Below are positions 25,209-34,020 of a DNA stretch of 64,000 bases, in pieces. Positions within the stretch are counted from its first letter, which is position 1; each line of letters opens with the position of its first letter. The DNA comes from Planctomycetota bacterium (GTDB taxonomy: Bacteria > Planctomycetota > UBA1135 > JADKAF01), in contig JAEUHW010000426.1 of assembly GCA_016793245.1 (NCBI GenBank), positions 1 through 64,000 on the forward strand, given 5' to 3'. Position numbers and translations under genes: made by a program. Under the pieces are notes generated by a model. That model worked only from the letters and a program-made list of their open reading frames with translations, did no database searches and was not told where the DNA came from.

Positions 25209-26411
25209 TCAGCCGCGCTGGCGCACGGCGTAGAGGAAGGCTTTCAGGTACGAGGTCTCGGGACAGTCGGGATCGACGGGATGGTCCGGTGCGGCACCGC
25301 TCTGCGCGAGCCGCAGGAGCTTCCGCTCCGCCTGCTCCGCCGCGGCCGTGCAGATCGCGTCGAAGGTCTCCGCGGGCAAGAGGCCCGTGCAGGAGCACGT
25401 GAGCAGGAGGCCGTTGTTCTTCAGCACCGCCATCGCGAGTCGGTTCATGTCGAAGTACTTGCGCTCCGCGCGCGGCAGCTCTTCGCGCGAGCGCGCGAGC
25501 TTCGACGGATCGAGGATCACTACGTCCCAGCGCGTGCGCTGCTCCGCGGCCGCGCGCAGATAGTCGAAGACGTCGGCGTGGACGAACTCGATCGCCGCGT
25601 CGTTGGCGCGCGCGTTCTCTTCGGCGCGCGCGAGCGCTTTCTCGTCGAGGTCGACGGCGGTCACGCGCCCGGCGCCTCCGCGTGCCTTGGCGTGGATCGC
25701 GAAGCCGCCGGAGTTCGTGCAGAGGTCGAGCACGTTCGCGTCCCGCACATAGGCGGCGAGGCGCGAGCGGTTGTCGCGTTGGTCGACGAAGAAGCCGGTC
25801 TTGTGGCCGTGCCGCAGATCGACGTGGAAGCGCAGCCCGTCCTCTTGGATCCAGACGCGCTCCGGACCGCTGGAGCGCTCCGCGGCGTCGAGGGCGAAGC
25901 CCTCTCGCTCGGCGATCCAATCATCCGCGCGCACGGCGATCTGGGTGCCGGGGAAGAGCCGTCCGAGCTCCTCGCGCAGCTCCGGCAAGCGCCGGTACCA
26001 GGCCAGCGAGAAGAGCTCGATCACGAGCACATCGGCGAAGCGATCGACGATGAGCCCGGAGAGGCCATCGGACTCCGCGTGGACCACGCGCCAGGCATCG
26101 GTGCGCTCGTCGAGGCGCAGCACTTTCCGCCGCAGGTAGACCGCGTCCTTCAGGCGCCGCGCGAGGAAGTCGGGCGAGAAGCCCTTCTCCGGACCGCGGT
26201 AGAGGAAGCGCAGCGCGATCTGCGAGCTCTCGTGGTACAGCGCGATCCCGACGAAGGTCCCCTCGCGGTCGACGACGCGCACGAGGTCGCCCGAGTTGGC
26301 CTCGCGCCCCGGGGCGACCATCTTCCGGAACACGAAGGGATGGCCGCCGCGAGGACGGGTGCGGAGGGCGACGGAGGGGAAGGCGGAGGTGGGATCGGCG
26401 GGGTTGGTCAT
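25209..26411 (-). CDS. rlmI: RlmI-like 23S rRNA cytosine-C5 methyltransferase
   Basis: S-adenosylmethionine-dependent methyltransferase of the RlmI/YccW family, 400 residues, expected to modify a cytosine of 23S rRNA (C1962 in E. coli). The ATG at 26411 is chosen because the N-terminal PUA domain (GGHPFVFRKMV, GDLVRVVDREGTFVGIALYH) begins shortly after it. A central EEHEE-like part follows. The Rossmann methyltransferase core then runs from VLDLCTNSGGFAIHAKARGG (SAM loop) through VTAVDLDEKALARAEENARA to VVILDPSKLARS (motif IV; DPP is usual, here DPS) and LLTCSCTG, whose cysteine is the likely catalytic nucleophile. It is divergent from the SPOR protein and followed closely by the 24046-25194 gene. 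Symbol given by family resemblance. Confidence 0.85.
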   Translation of the reverse strand: MTNPADPTSAFPSVALRTRPRGGHPFVFRKMVAPGREANSGDLVRVVDREGTFVGIALYHESSQIALRFLYRGPEKGFSPDFLARRLKDAVYLRRKVLRLDERTDAWRVVHAESDGLSGLIVDRFADVLVIELFSLAWYRRLPELREELGRLFPGTQIAVRADDWIAEREGFALDAAERSSGPERVWIQEDGLRFHVDLRHGHKTGFFVDQRDNRSRLAAYVRDANVLDLCTNSGGFAIHAKARGGAGRVTAVDLDEKALARAEENARANDAAIEFVHADVFDYLRAAAEQRTRWDVVILDPSKLARSREELPRAERKYFDMNRLAMAVLKNNGLLLTCSCTGLLPAETFDAICTAAAEQAERKLLRLAQSGAAPDHPVDPDCPETSYLKAFLYAVRQRG

Positions 26412-26575
26412 CGTCGGGCCCGTCGCGCGCTGTGGCGGCGGACCGGGCAGTGTCGGTGCCGGAGCGACGAGGGTCAATTGACAGCATCTGGGGCTCGTCG
26501 CTAAGTTGCACCTCAACATCTAGCGGTCCAGGCGCGAAGCGGTTCGAGCGTCGATGGACCGGGAGCGAAGCGCGC

Positions 26576-27595
26576 ATGAGTGATTCCGGCCATCTGCTGG
26601 ACGCCCTGAAGGGGCGCCAGCCCGACGACGACGATCCCGAGCACCGCCTGGCCTCGCAGTGGCTGAACGCCGCCGAAGGGCCGAGTTCCATCGAGCGCGA
26701 GGCCGCCGCGCGCCGCGCGCGCTTCCGCCGGCCCGCGAGCTCCGCGGAAGCCGGTGAGGCGGACGCCGGTGCCGCCGAGGAGCACGGCGCTCCGCTGGAA
26801 GCGGTCCCGGCCGCCCTCCCCGCGGAGGAGTCCGGCGAAGTGCGCCGCACGCGCATCGTCGCCGCCCCGGAGGCCACGCGGCCGAAGGCCGATGAACCGA
26901 AGCGGAGCGCCTTCGCCGGTCTGGGCGCGATGCGCCAAGCCGTGAGCTCGGCGCTCGGTTCCGGGCGCGCGAAGGCCACGCCCGCGGCGGCGCCGGCCGC
27001 GGCGCCCGCCAGCGAGCGTTCGAGCGCCTCACCGCGCGCGAGCGCCGCGAAGCCGCGCGGCAAGGTGCAGCTTTCGCACAGCGAAGCGCTGCTCTTCGTC
27101 CTGGTCGCGCTGATCGTGGTGCTGAGCGCCTACGTGATCGGCAAGAACGGCACCCGCGAGTCGCAGGCGGGTGCTCCGTCGCTACTCAGCCGGGTGGCGC
27201 CGGAAGGCGGTCCGGGAGGCGGCGAAAAGGGCGACCCGAAGCAGAAGGTCGATCCTCCGACCCCGCCGCCGGGGCCGGAGGAGGGGCCGGAGGGGCCGAA
27301 GAAGAATCCGGAGGCCCAGCCGGCCGCAGCGTGGGGCGTCCGCGTGACCTCCTACGCCGACAAGGCCGAGGCCGAGAAGCAAGCCGGGGTGTTCCGCGAA
27401 GGACTCGCCGCTGGCGAGGAGATCACCCTGGTCGAGCGCCCCGGCCGCCGCGGTCCCGAGTACCACCTCTTCGTCGGCCGCAGCGAGAAAAAGGAGGACC
27501 CCGCCTTGGCAGCCCTCCTGGAGAAGTTTAGAACCGTCGCCCGCAATGGCGGCCAGAAGCCCTACGCGCGCAGCGCGGAGATCCAGGGCTTCTGA
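26576..27595 (+). CDS. SPOR-domain membrane protein
   Basis: Predicted bitopic inner-membrane protein of 339 residues. A long acidic then Ala/Arg-rich cytoplasmic part (about residues 1-165) leads to one helix, ALLFVLVALIVVLSAYVIG. A Pro/Gly-rich periplasmic linker follows, and the C-terminal about 80 residues form a SPOR-like domain (WGVRVTSYADKAEAEKQAG ... YHLFVGRSEKKED). SPOR domains bind denuded peptidoglycan glycan strands, typically at the division septum, so a wall or division role is likely. The ATG at 26576 is chosen because GGAG lies about 10 bases upstream. It is divergent from the RlmI-like gene; the 160-base gap between them should hold both promoters. Confidence 0.82.
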   Translation: MSDSGHLLDALKGRQPDDDDPEHRLASQWLNAAEGPSSIEREAAARRARFRRPASSAEAGEADAGAAEEHGAPLEAVPAALPAEESGEVRRTRIVAAPEATRPKADEPKRSAFAGLGAMRQAVSSALGSGRAKATPAAAPAAAPASERSSASPRASAAKPRGKVQLSHSEALLFVLVALIVVLSAYVIGKNGTRESQAGAPSLLSRVAPEGGPGGGEKGDPKQKVDPPTPPPGPEEGPEGPKKNPEAQPAAAWGVRVTSYADKAEAEKQAGVFREGLAAGEEITLVERPGRRGPEYHLFVGRSEKKEDPALAALLEKFRTVARNGGQKPYARSAEIQGF

Positions 27596-27699
27596 TCGGC
27601 AGGACTTCGAATCGGCGTCGCGCGCGCGTCCGGCACCAGCCGACTCGCGCGCTCGCTGTGGTTCTTCGCACCGTTCCCTCACCACGATCGACTGCTCCC

Positions 27700-27957
27700 A
27701 TGTCCGTTCATCCTAGCCTTCGCTCCGGCTTCGGCCTCACTCGGGACCGCAACGTGTGGACGCGCCTCGAGCGCCTCGAAGCCCTGAAGAAGAAGGGCAA
27801 GTGGTCGGAAGGCGAGTCCGTGCTCGGCCTCCCGAAGGTGCGCACGCGCTTCAAGACCGCCGCGAAGAAGAAGGCCGCGAAGGCCGACAAGGCCGAGGGA
27901 GCGGGCGACAAGAAGGCCGAAGCCAAGCCCGCTGCGAAGCCCGCCGGCAAGAAGTAG
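27700..27957 (+). CDS. PVC-type small basic protein
   Basis: Small basic protein of 85 residues, starting at the ATG at 27700. The first half is MSVHPSLRSGFGL, then RNVWTRLERLEALKKKGKW, then GLPKVRTRFK. The tail is Lys/Ala-rich and probably disordered. This layout resembles the small basic protein family (TIGR04137), described as a signature of the Planctomycetes-Verrucomicrobia-Chlamydiae superphylum. Its molecular role is not established; the charge suggests nucleic acid or ribosome contact. It lies alone, 104 bases after the SPOR protein gene and 233 bases before the aminotransferase. It is the best taxonomic marker in the window. Identification is from memory of the conserved core and should be confirmed by a profile search. 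Confidence 0.85.
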   Translation: MSVHPSLRSGFGLTRDRNVWTRLERLEALKKKGKWSEGESVLGLPKVRTRFKTAAKKKAAKADKAEGAGDKKAEAKPAAKPAGKK

Positions 27958-27999
27958 AGCTCGGCGAGCGCGCCTGCCCGCGCCTCCCGCCGTCCGCGG

Positions 28000-28022
28000 G
28001 TCGCGCCTGCGATCGGCGCGAC
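28000..28022 (+). terminator. Weak hairpin after the small basic protein gene
   Basis: An 8-base-pair perfect inverted repeat, GTCGCGCC and its complement, with a 7-base loop, 42 bases past the stop codon. No T-run follows. It is only a candidate terminator. Confidence 0.3.
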
Positions 28023-28190
28023 TAGCGGCACGACAAGAGCGGCTCGAAAACAGTCGCGGGCCTGCTTGGCCAGGATCGAAGGCGCTGCGCTCGAGCGAGC
28101 GGGCGCCTTCGTCGTTCTCGGAGAGCGCGCGCGCAACGCGCCGCCTTACCTTGGATCGCGGACCGTTCGAGTCCGCCGAAGTGAGCTCGG

Positions 28191-29339
28191 ATGGGAGCAT
28201 CGAAGAAGCCCGCCGCCGAACGCATCTCGCAGCGCGCGCAGGCCATCCAGGCCAGCGGCATCCGCCGCATGTTCGAGCTCTCGTCGACGATGGTCGACCC
28301 GATCAATCTCAGCATCGGGCAAGCCCACTTCGATCCTCCGGAAGAGCTCGTCGAAGCGGCGATCCACGCGCTGCGCTCGGGGCACCATCGCTACTCGGTG
28401 ACCGAGGGCCTGCCGAAGCTGAACGTCGCCATCGCCAGCTACTTCGAGCGGCAATGGGGGCGGCGCCCCGCGTCCACGATGGTGACGCTCGGGGTCTCCG
28501 GCGGGATCATGCTCTCGTTCCTCGCCGCGCTCGATCCGGGCGACGAAGTGCTGATCCCCGATCCGTACTTCGTGATGTACAAGCACGTCGCGACGATGCT
28601 CGGCATCACGCCCGTCACCTACGACCTCTATCCCGACTTCCGCCTGCGCCGCGCCGCGCTCGAGCGCGCCGTCTCGCCGCGCACGAAGGCGATCCTCGTG
28701 AACAGCCCCGCGAATCCCACCGGGGCGGTGCTCTCGCGCGAGGAGCTCGAGCTCGTCGCCGCGTTCGCCAAAGAGCACGATCTGCTGGTGATCTCGGATG
28801 AGATCTACTCCGAGTTCTGCTTCGACGGGGCGTTCCCCTCGATGATCCAGGCCGAGCCGGATGCGCTCGTGCTGGGCGGCTTCTCGAAGACCTACGGCAT
28901 TCCGGGCTGGCGCCTCGGTTACGCGGTGGGGCCCGAGGCGATCATCGACAAGATGCGCACGCTGCAGCAATTCACCTTCGTGTGCGCGCCGGTGCCGCTG
29001 CAGCACGCCGCCGTGAAGGCGCTGGACCTCGACATGAGCGCCGAGATCCGCGCTTATGCCGCGAAGCGCGATCGCGTGGTCGAAGGCCTGCGCGAGCACT
29101 TCGAGCTGGTCGCTCCCGCGGGCTCGTTCTACGCCTTCCCGCGCTTGCCCGCCGGCGTCGATCCCCAGCTCTTCGCCGAGCGCGCCGTGGCGAAGAAGAC
29201 GCTGATCGTCCCGGGCTCGGCGTTCTCGCTGCGCAACACGCACTTCCGGCTGAGCTTCGCGCTCGACGATGCGAAGCTGCAGCGCGGCATCGACGTGCTG
29301 AACGAGATCGCGCGCGATCTCGGGGCGCGTCGCGCCTGA
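28191..29339 (+). CDS. Class I/II pyridoxal-phosphate aminotransferase
   Basis: Cytoplasmic PLP-dependent aminotransferase of fold type I, 382 residues, the usual length. The Schiff-base lysine is K233 in GGFSKTYGIPGWRLGY. The aspartate that holds the pyridine nitrogen is D203 in SDEIY, and NSPANPTG (171-178) is the substrate/PLP loop. The late RLSFA segment carries the conserved carboxylate-binding Arg. The N-terminal helix and the sequence order are those of aspartate/alanine or aromatic aminotransferases, but the amino-acid substrate cannot be fixed from sequence. It is followed after 10 bases by queE, so the two are probably co-transcribed, without an obvious metabolic link. Confidence 0.9.
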   Translation: MGASKKPAAERISQRAQAIQASGIRRMFELSSTMVDPINLSIGQAHFDPPEELVEAAIHALRSGHHRYSVTEGLPKLNVAIASYFERQWGRRPASTMVTLGVSGGIMLSFLAALDPGDEVLIPDPYFVMYKHVATMLGITPVTYDLYPDFRLRRAALERAVSPRTKAILVNSPANPTGAVLSREELELVAAFAKEHDLLVISDEIYSEFCFDGAFPSMIQAEPDALVLGGFSKTYGIPGWRLGYAVGPEAIIDKMRTLQQFTFVCAPVPLQHAAVKALDLDMSAEIRAYAAKRDRVVEGLREHFELVAPAGSFYAFPRLPAGVDPQLFAERAVAKKTLIVPGSAFSLRNTHFRLSFALDDAKLQRGIDVLNEIARDLGARRA

Positions 29340-29349
29340 GGTCGCGGCC

Positions 29350-30096
29350 GTGCCGGTCTCGGGTTCGATCGTCGAGGTCTTCGCCAGCCTGCAGGGCGAA
29401 GGGCTCTACTGCGGAGAGCCGCAGATCTTCGTGCGCCTCGGCGGTTGCCCGCTGCGCTGTCTCTACTGCGATACGCCGCAGGGGCTCGAAGCGCCTGCGG
29501 AGTGGATCGCGCATCTCGAACCCGCGCGGCGCGGAGCGAATCCGGTGCTTGCGGACGGGGTCGCGGATCTCGTGCGCGCGTTCGATGTCGCGTGGGGCGC
29601 CGCGCGCACGATCTCGGTGACGGGCGGCGAGCCGCTCGCGCAGCCGGACTTCCTCGCCGAGCTATTGCCCCGTTGGCGCGGCGAGCGGCGCGTGCATCTC
29701 GAGACGGCCGGCGTGCATCCCGCCGCGCTCGAGCGCGTCGCCGCGTACGTCGATCACGTCTCGATGGACTGGAAGCTCGCTTCGACGATGGAGCGCGGGC
29801 GCTACGACGAGCGTCATGCCGCGTTCCTCGACGTGATCGTCGCGCGGGGGCTCGACGCCTGCGTGAAGTTCGTGATCACGCCCGCGGTCGGCGATGCCGA
29901 GCTCGCGGGGGCACTCGAGCTCGTGCTCGCGCGAGCGTCGCGCGTGCCGATCTTCCTCCAGCCGGCGACGCCGGACCGCGCCGTGCCGCAGGGCCCGAGC
30001 GCGGAGCGCATGGACCAGCTCGCGCGCCTCGCGTGCGCACGGGGCGCCGCGGTGCGCGTGCTCCCGCAGGTGCACAAGCTCCTCGGTATCCGCTGA
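29350..30096 (+). CDS. queE: 7-carboxy-7-deazaguanine synthase (radical SAM)
   Basis: Radical SAM enzyme converting 6-carboxytetrahydropterin to 7-carboxy-7-deazaguanine in queuosine and related 7-deazapurine synthesis, 248 residues. The cluster motif is C33-x3-C37-x2-C40 in GGCPLRCLYCDTP, with the substrate-binding SLQGEG just before it. TGGEP lies downstream and a KFVIT strand in the second half; all are typical of QueE. The C-terminal PQVHKLLGIR is also family-like. It starts with GTG at 29350, 10 bases after the aminotransferase stop. No queC, queD or queF is in the window, so the rest of the pathway must be elsewhere. It converges on the cobalamin adenosyltransferase across a hairpin. 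Confidence 0.9.
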   Translation: MPVSGSIVEVFASLQGEGLYCGEPQIFVRLGGCPLRCLYCDTPQGLEAPAEWIAHLEPARRGANPVLADGVADLVRAFDVAWGAARTISVTGGEPLAQPDFLAELLPRWRGERRVHLETAGVHPAALERVAAYVDHVSMDWKLASTMERGRYDERHAAFLDVIVARGLDACVKFVITPAVGDAELAGALELVLARASRVPIFLQPATPDRAVPQGPSAERMDQLARLACARGAAVRVLPQVHKLLGIR

Positions 30097-30212
30097 GCGG
30101 AGGAGCGGGCCGCGAGGATCCGGGCTCGCAGGCCTTCCGGTGCGGCGCCTCGGGTCCCTCGTGACGAGGTCAACCGTTGCAGCACCTGACGCACTGCCGC
30201 TCGTTCTCGTGC

Positions 30213-30240
30213 AAGGCGCGCTCAGGTTCCGAGCGCGCTT
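30213..30240. terminator. Bidirectional terminator candidate between convergent genes
   Basis: An inverted repeat GCGCGCTC and its complement (30216-30223 with 30231-30238), loop AGGTTCC, lengthened by an A-T and a G-U pair. It lies between queE and the convergent adenosyltransferase gene, directly past the latter's stop codon. Neither side has a strong T-run. Confidence 0.5.
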
Positions 30241-30242
30241 CG

Positions 30243-30857
30243 TCATCCGCGCGGCAGCGGCGGCTCCGGCATCGCGCGCACCCAGATCTCCTCTTCCGCG
30301 CGGCAGCGCAGCGTGATCCAGCGCGCGAGCACGAAGAGCGCATCGGAGAGGCGATTGAGATACGGGATCACCCAGGCTCCGAGCTCGTCGCGCCGCGCGA
30401 GCGAGCGCGTGGCGCGCTCCGCGCGGCGGCAGACGCAGCGCGCCCAGTGGAGTCGAACACCGGTCTCGGGTTCGCCGGCGAGCACGAAGTCCTTCAGCGG
30501 CGGCAGCGTCGCGTTGAACGCGTCGACCAGGCGCTCCAGATAGGCGAGCTCGGCTTCGCCGACGAGCGGCATCCCCGGGAAGCGGGACGCGAGCGGGGTC
30601 GCGAGATCGCCGCCGACGGTGAAGAGCTGGTTCTGCAGATAGCGCAGGTGGGGCTCGAGCTGCGCGTGCGCGCTGGCGTGCAGCCCGGTCGCGATCGCGC
30701 TGCGCGCGCTCGCGACCGCCGCGCCGAGGATCGCGCCGAGCTCGTCCACCGTTCCGTAGGCCTCGAGGCGCGGGTCGTCTTTCGGGACGCGCGAGCCGTC
30801 GGCCAGACCGGTCGTGCCATCATCTCCGGTGCGAGTGGTAACCTTCGTGATCCGCAT
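30243..30857 (-). CDS. PduO-type cob(I)alamin adenosyltransferase
   Basis: Cytoplasmic enzyme transferring the adenosyl group of ATP to cob(I)alamin to make coenzyme B12, 204 residues from the ATG at 30857. The N-terminal ATP-binding segment is TRTGDDGTTGLADGSRV. The helical core holds the two conserved patterns RCVCRRAERATRSL and YLNRLSDALFVLAR, whose Arg, Glu and Asp residues contact ATP and the corrinoid. The protein forms trimers in characterised members. The start is chosen because the family begins with the KVTTRTGD strand. No other cobalamin gene is near, so it probably serves B12-dependent enzymes elsewhere by salvage. It is divergent from the unknown secreted protein; the gap is only 79 bases. 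Confidence 0.93.
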   Translation of the reverse strand: MRITKVTTRTGDDGTTGLADGSRVPKDDPRLEAYGTVDELGAILGAAVASARSAIATGLHASAHAQLEPHLRYLQNQLFTVGGDLATPLASRFPGMPLVGEAELAYLERLVDAFNATLPPLKDFVLAGEPETGVRLHWARCVCRRAERATRSLARRDELGAWVIPYLNRLSDALFVLARWITLRCRAEEEIWVRAMPEPPLPRG

Positions 30858-30936
30858 GTGTTCTGGCCGTGCTCCTCGATCCCCGGTGCCTTCGATCATG
30901 TTCGATGTACCCGCTTCGTCCTGCGACGAGAGGCCG

Positions 30937-32790
30937 ATGCAGCCCGCGTTTCCGAGCTCTCGTAGATTGCCGCGAGCGGGGGGATTCTCCCGAGAGCGCG
31001 CGGCGTTGACGAGGGCCGAATCGCGCCGTCGCCTCCCGCGCGTCGCGTTCGCGCTGGGAGCGTTGGTCGCTCTGGCAACGCTCGCGCCGTCGAGCGCCGG
31101 GCAAGGCTACGCGTGGGGGGTGCGCGCGCTGCGCCATGGCGAGGTCGAGGTGCGGATCGACGAGGCGGGCGCTCGGCGCGAGCTGCGCCTCGAGGTCGCG
31201 CCGGAGGCCCTCGCTCCCGCGGCGGCGCGGCGCGGCGATGCGCGCGCGATCCACGCGAGCTACGCGGAGGCGGAGGCGCGCGAAGGGCGCCTCAGCTTGA
31301 GCGCGAGCGTGCTCGAATCGAAGGTGCTGCGCTTCTGGCTTCAGGCCGAGCTCGCGTTCGAGCGCGCGCGCTTCTTCGGGCTCGAGCTGCCGGCCGGCGA
31401 AGGCACCGCGCCCGCCGCTCTCGACGGCTTGCGCGCGCTGCTCGTCGAGCTCTGCGCCGCGGCTCGGGCGAGCGGTGAGCGCGAGGCGTTCCTCAGTCTG
31501 GCCACGGCCCTCTCGGCCGCGGAGTGGCCGCCCGTGCTCGCGGAGGCCGAACGCGCGGAGGTCGAGCGACGCTTGGCCGTGCTCGACGCCGAGCGCGGGC
31601 CAGCGCCTCGGCGCTCGAGCAGTGCGTGGGGGCGCGCGGCGGAGGAGCTCGATCGCGCTCTGAGCGCCAAGGCCTCGACGGTCGCCCTGGACAGCGTCGC
31701 GCGCGTGCTGAGCTCGCGTCCGGCGCAGCGCGCTTCGCTCGCGCGCTGGGCCGCGTTCGAGAGCGCGTGGCGCGGACCGTCGGGGAGCGGACTCTTCGTC
31801 GATGGCGAGAAGAGCGGCGCCTTGCTGCGGCGGGCGGAGAGCTCTTGGCCGAGCCCGCTCCCCGGGGACGCGAGCGCGGATCTCGGGCGCGCGCTCGCTT
31901 CTTTCGCGGCCGAGGGGCGCTCCGCCGACCTGCCGGGACTGCGGGCCGCCGCCTGGCGCGAGCTCTGGAGCGATGTCGACCCGCAGGTGCTCGCGCGCCT
32001 CGACGACCGCGGCGCGCTCGACGCCTGCGCGCGCGCCGCGGTGCGTCAGGGAGCGGGGCTCGATGCGGGCGCCCCGCGCTTCCCGGAGGTCGAGCGCTTC
32101 GCGCCGCAAGAGCTGCGCGTGCTGGACGCTCCCGAGGAGCTCTGGATCGCGCCGGAGCTCGGCGCGCTGCCGCACACGGCGTATCTCCGGCGAGCGGCCG
32201 ACGGCTTCGGCGCGCTCGCGCAGCTCCTGGAGGATCGCCTCGGCGCCGAGCTCGCCTCGACGCTGCGCTGTTGGAGCGAGGACGTGAGCGTCGGGCTCGA
32301 CGTGGTCGCCGAGCTCCGGCATCTCGAGGATCTGCACCGCGGCGCGCTCGCGTTGGTCTGCGACCAGCTCGGCCTCGATTGGAAGCGCACCGGGCACGAG
32401 AAGCTCTATCGCGCGCTCGGCGGTCGCGACTTCGCCGTGCGCTTCACCGCCGAGCTCGGCGCCGATCCGCTGCTCCGCGGCGATCTTCGGCGAGTGATCG
32501 CCACTCCGCTCGCGAATGGCCGCGTGCTCGCTCGCGCCTGCGTCGGCGTCGCGGTCTGGCACGGGGTGCTCCGCTACGTGCAGCCGCCGCCGGTGAACCT
32601 CTATCTCGAAGACGGCAGCGAGCTCCCCGCGGGGCGGCTCGCCGTCGGTTTCCAGGATGCGCCGGTGCGCGTGCCGCACGAGATCTGGATCGCGTTCGTC
32701 GCGGCGGAGGCGCCGAGCGACTCCGCGTGGCGGGCGGCGTGTGACGCGGCGGGAGACGTGGAGGAGCTGCGGACGCGCTTCCAACGCTGA
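30937..32790 (+). CDS. Secreted protein of unknown function
   Basis: Predicted exported protein of 617 residues that I do not recognise. The ATG at 30937 has AGAGG 4 bases upstream. A basic N-terminus of about 35 residues leads to a hydrophobic signal core (VAFALGALVALATLAPSSAG). An upstream in-frame ATG at 30898 is possible. The mature chain is Ala/Leu/Arg/Glu-rich and mostly helical. Segments near residues 430-520 (LVCDQLGLDWKRTGHEKLYR, GGRDFAVRFTAELGADPLL) have more mixed composition, and the C-terminal about 70 residues may be a beta-rich domain. No catalytic motif is visible. It stands alone between the adenosyltransferase and the ATPase/TOPRIM pair. Confidence 0.65.
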   Translation: MQPAFPSSRRLPRAGGFSRERAALTRAESRRRLPRVAFALGALVALATLAPSSAGQGYAWGVRALRHGEVEVRIDEAGARRELRLEVAPEALAPAAARRGDARAIHASYAEAEAREGRLSLSASVLESKVLRFWLQAELAFERARFFGLELPAGEGTAPAALDGLRALLVELCAAARASGEREAFLSLATALSAAEWPPVLAEAERAEVERRLAVLDAERGPAPRRSSSAWGRAAEELDRALSAKASTVALDSVARVLSSRPAQRASLARWAAFESAWRGPSGSGLFVDGEKSGALLRRAESSWPSPLPGDASADLGRALASFAAEGRSADLPGLRAAAWRELWSDVDPQVLARLDDRGALDACARAAVRQGAGLDAGAPRFPEVERFAPQELRVLDAPEELWIAPELGALPHTAYLRRAADGFGALAQLLEDRLGAELASTLRCWSEDVSVGLDVVAELRHLEDLHRGALALVCDQLGLDWKRTGHEKLYRALGGRDFAVRFTAELGADPLLRGDLRRVIATPLANGRVLARACVGVAVWHGVLRYVQPPPVNLYLEDGSELPAGRLAVGFQDAPVRVPHEIWIAFVAAEAPSDSAWRAACDAAGDVEELRTRFQR

Positions 32791-32886
32791 CGGAGCACCG
32801 GGGTGTGGACCTCCGCGGGTCATTTCCTCTCCGCGGGGCTATGCTCCTGGTGCCTTCCATCGTGACTCTCAGACGTCGAGCCCCCG

Positions 32887-34020
32887 ATGCAGCAATTGCA
32901 GCGTGTCGTGATCCGCGGCTTCCGCTCGCTCCGCGAAGTGGACTTCGAGCTCGGACCGCTCACGGTGATGGTCGGCGCGAATGGGGTGGGCAAGTCGAAC
33001 GTCGCGAGCTTCTTCGACCTGCTGAGCTACCTGTTCTCGGGCGAGCTGCAGCTCTACGTCGGGCGCAAAGGCGGAGCTGGATCGATCTTGCACTACGGCC
33101 CCAAGGCAACGCCTGCATTGTCGGCCGAGCTGCGCTTCTCCGCGGGGGAGAGCTATGAGGTCAGGCTAGAGTTCGCTCAGCCGGATCGCCTCGTGTTCTC
33201 GCATGAAGCGCTCGTCGCGACGCGTTCCGGCACGCAGCACAACGTTGCTTTCAAGCCGAACCGCAGCGGAGGTCTGTTGGAATCGGGAACGCTTGCGCTG
33301 CATCGCGATTCTTCAGCGACCGAGCCGGTGTCCGTCGGCCTGGAGATCATCTCCAAGCTGAAATCTCTGCAGGCCTATCATTTCCACGACACCTCGCCGA
33401 CCTCGCCGATTCGCGCCGGCCAGGATCTTCAACGCAACCGCTACCTGCTGGCGAATGGTGGCAATCTCGCCGCCTTCCTCCACATGCTCCGCTCGAGCTA
33501 TCCCCAGCACTATGCGCGCATCCTCTCCACCGTGCAGCTCGCCGTGCCCTATCTCGCGGATCTCGTCCTCGAGCCCGATGCGCTGAGCGCACGCACGATC
33601 TACTTGCGCTGGCGCGACCGGAGCGGAGAGTACGAATATGGGCCGCATCAATGGTCGGATGGCAGCTTGCGGATGCTCGCTCTCGTCACGGCGCTGCTCC
33701 AGCCGGAGGAGTTCCTCCCGCGCGTCCTGGTGATCGACGAGCCCGAGCTCGGACTGCACCCTCGCGGGATCAGCGTGCTGGCCGAGCTCCTGCGCTACGC
33801 CTCGACCAAGACACAGGTCCTCGTCTCCACGCAGTCGCCGCGCCTGGTCGCGGCGTTCGAGCCCGGCGAGGTCCTCGTCGCCGAGCGTCGCGAGGATGCG
33901 GCCGGGCGCGGCGAGACCTTGCTGCGACGTCTCGAGGCGGAGGCGCTGGCTAGCTGGCTCGAGGAATACGACCTCGGACAGCTCTTCGAGATGAACGTCA
34001 CCGGTGGGGGGCCGGCGTGA
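32887..34020 (+). CDS. OLD-like AAA/ABC-type ATPase of a two-gene cassette
   Basis: ATPase of 377 residues from the SMC/OLD-like branch. The N-terminus RVVIRGFRSLREVDFELGPL is typical of AAA_21/AAA_15 proteins. Walker A is GANGVGKS (30-37). An ABC-signature-like WSDGSLRMLAL is at 256-266, followed by Walker B LVIDEPELGLHP (281-292, D284 and E285 for Mg and catalysis). A late STQSPRLV segment matches the D-loop/switch region of OLD proteins. It ends just after the ATPase domain, so the TOPRIM nuclease that normally follows on the same chain is absent. The next gene, overlapping by four bases (GTGA), supplies a TOPRIM-like protein. GC in sampled lines (58-62 percent by hand count) is below that of its neighbours, suggesting transfer. 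Likely role: sensing or regulatory subunit of a defence pair (inference). Confidence 0.85.
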   Translation: MQQLQRVVIRGFRSLREVDFELGPLTVMVGANGVGKSNVASFFDLLSYLFSGELQLYVGRKGGAGSILHYGPKATPALSAELRFSAGESYEVRLEFAQPDRLVFSHEALVATRSGTQHNVAFKPNRSGGLLESGTLALHRDSSATEPVSVGLEIISKLKSLQAYHFHDTSPTSPIRAGQDLQRNRYLLANGGNLAAFLHMLRSSYPQHYARILSTVQLAVPYLADLVLEPDALSARTIYLRWRDRSGEYEYGPHQWSDGSLRMLALVTALLQPEEFLPRVLVIDEPELGLHPRGISVLAELLRYASTKTQVLVSTQSPRLVAAFEPGEVLVAERREDAAGRGETLLRRLEAEALASWLEEYDLGQLFEMNVTGGGPA

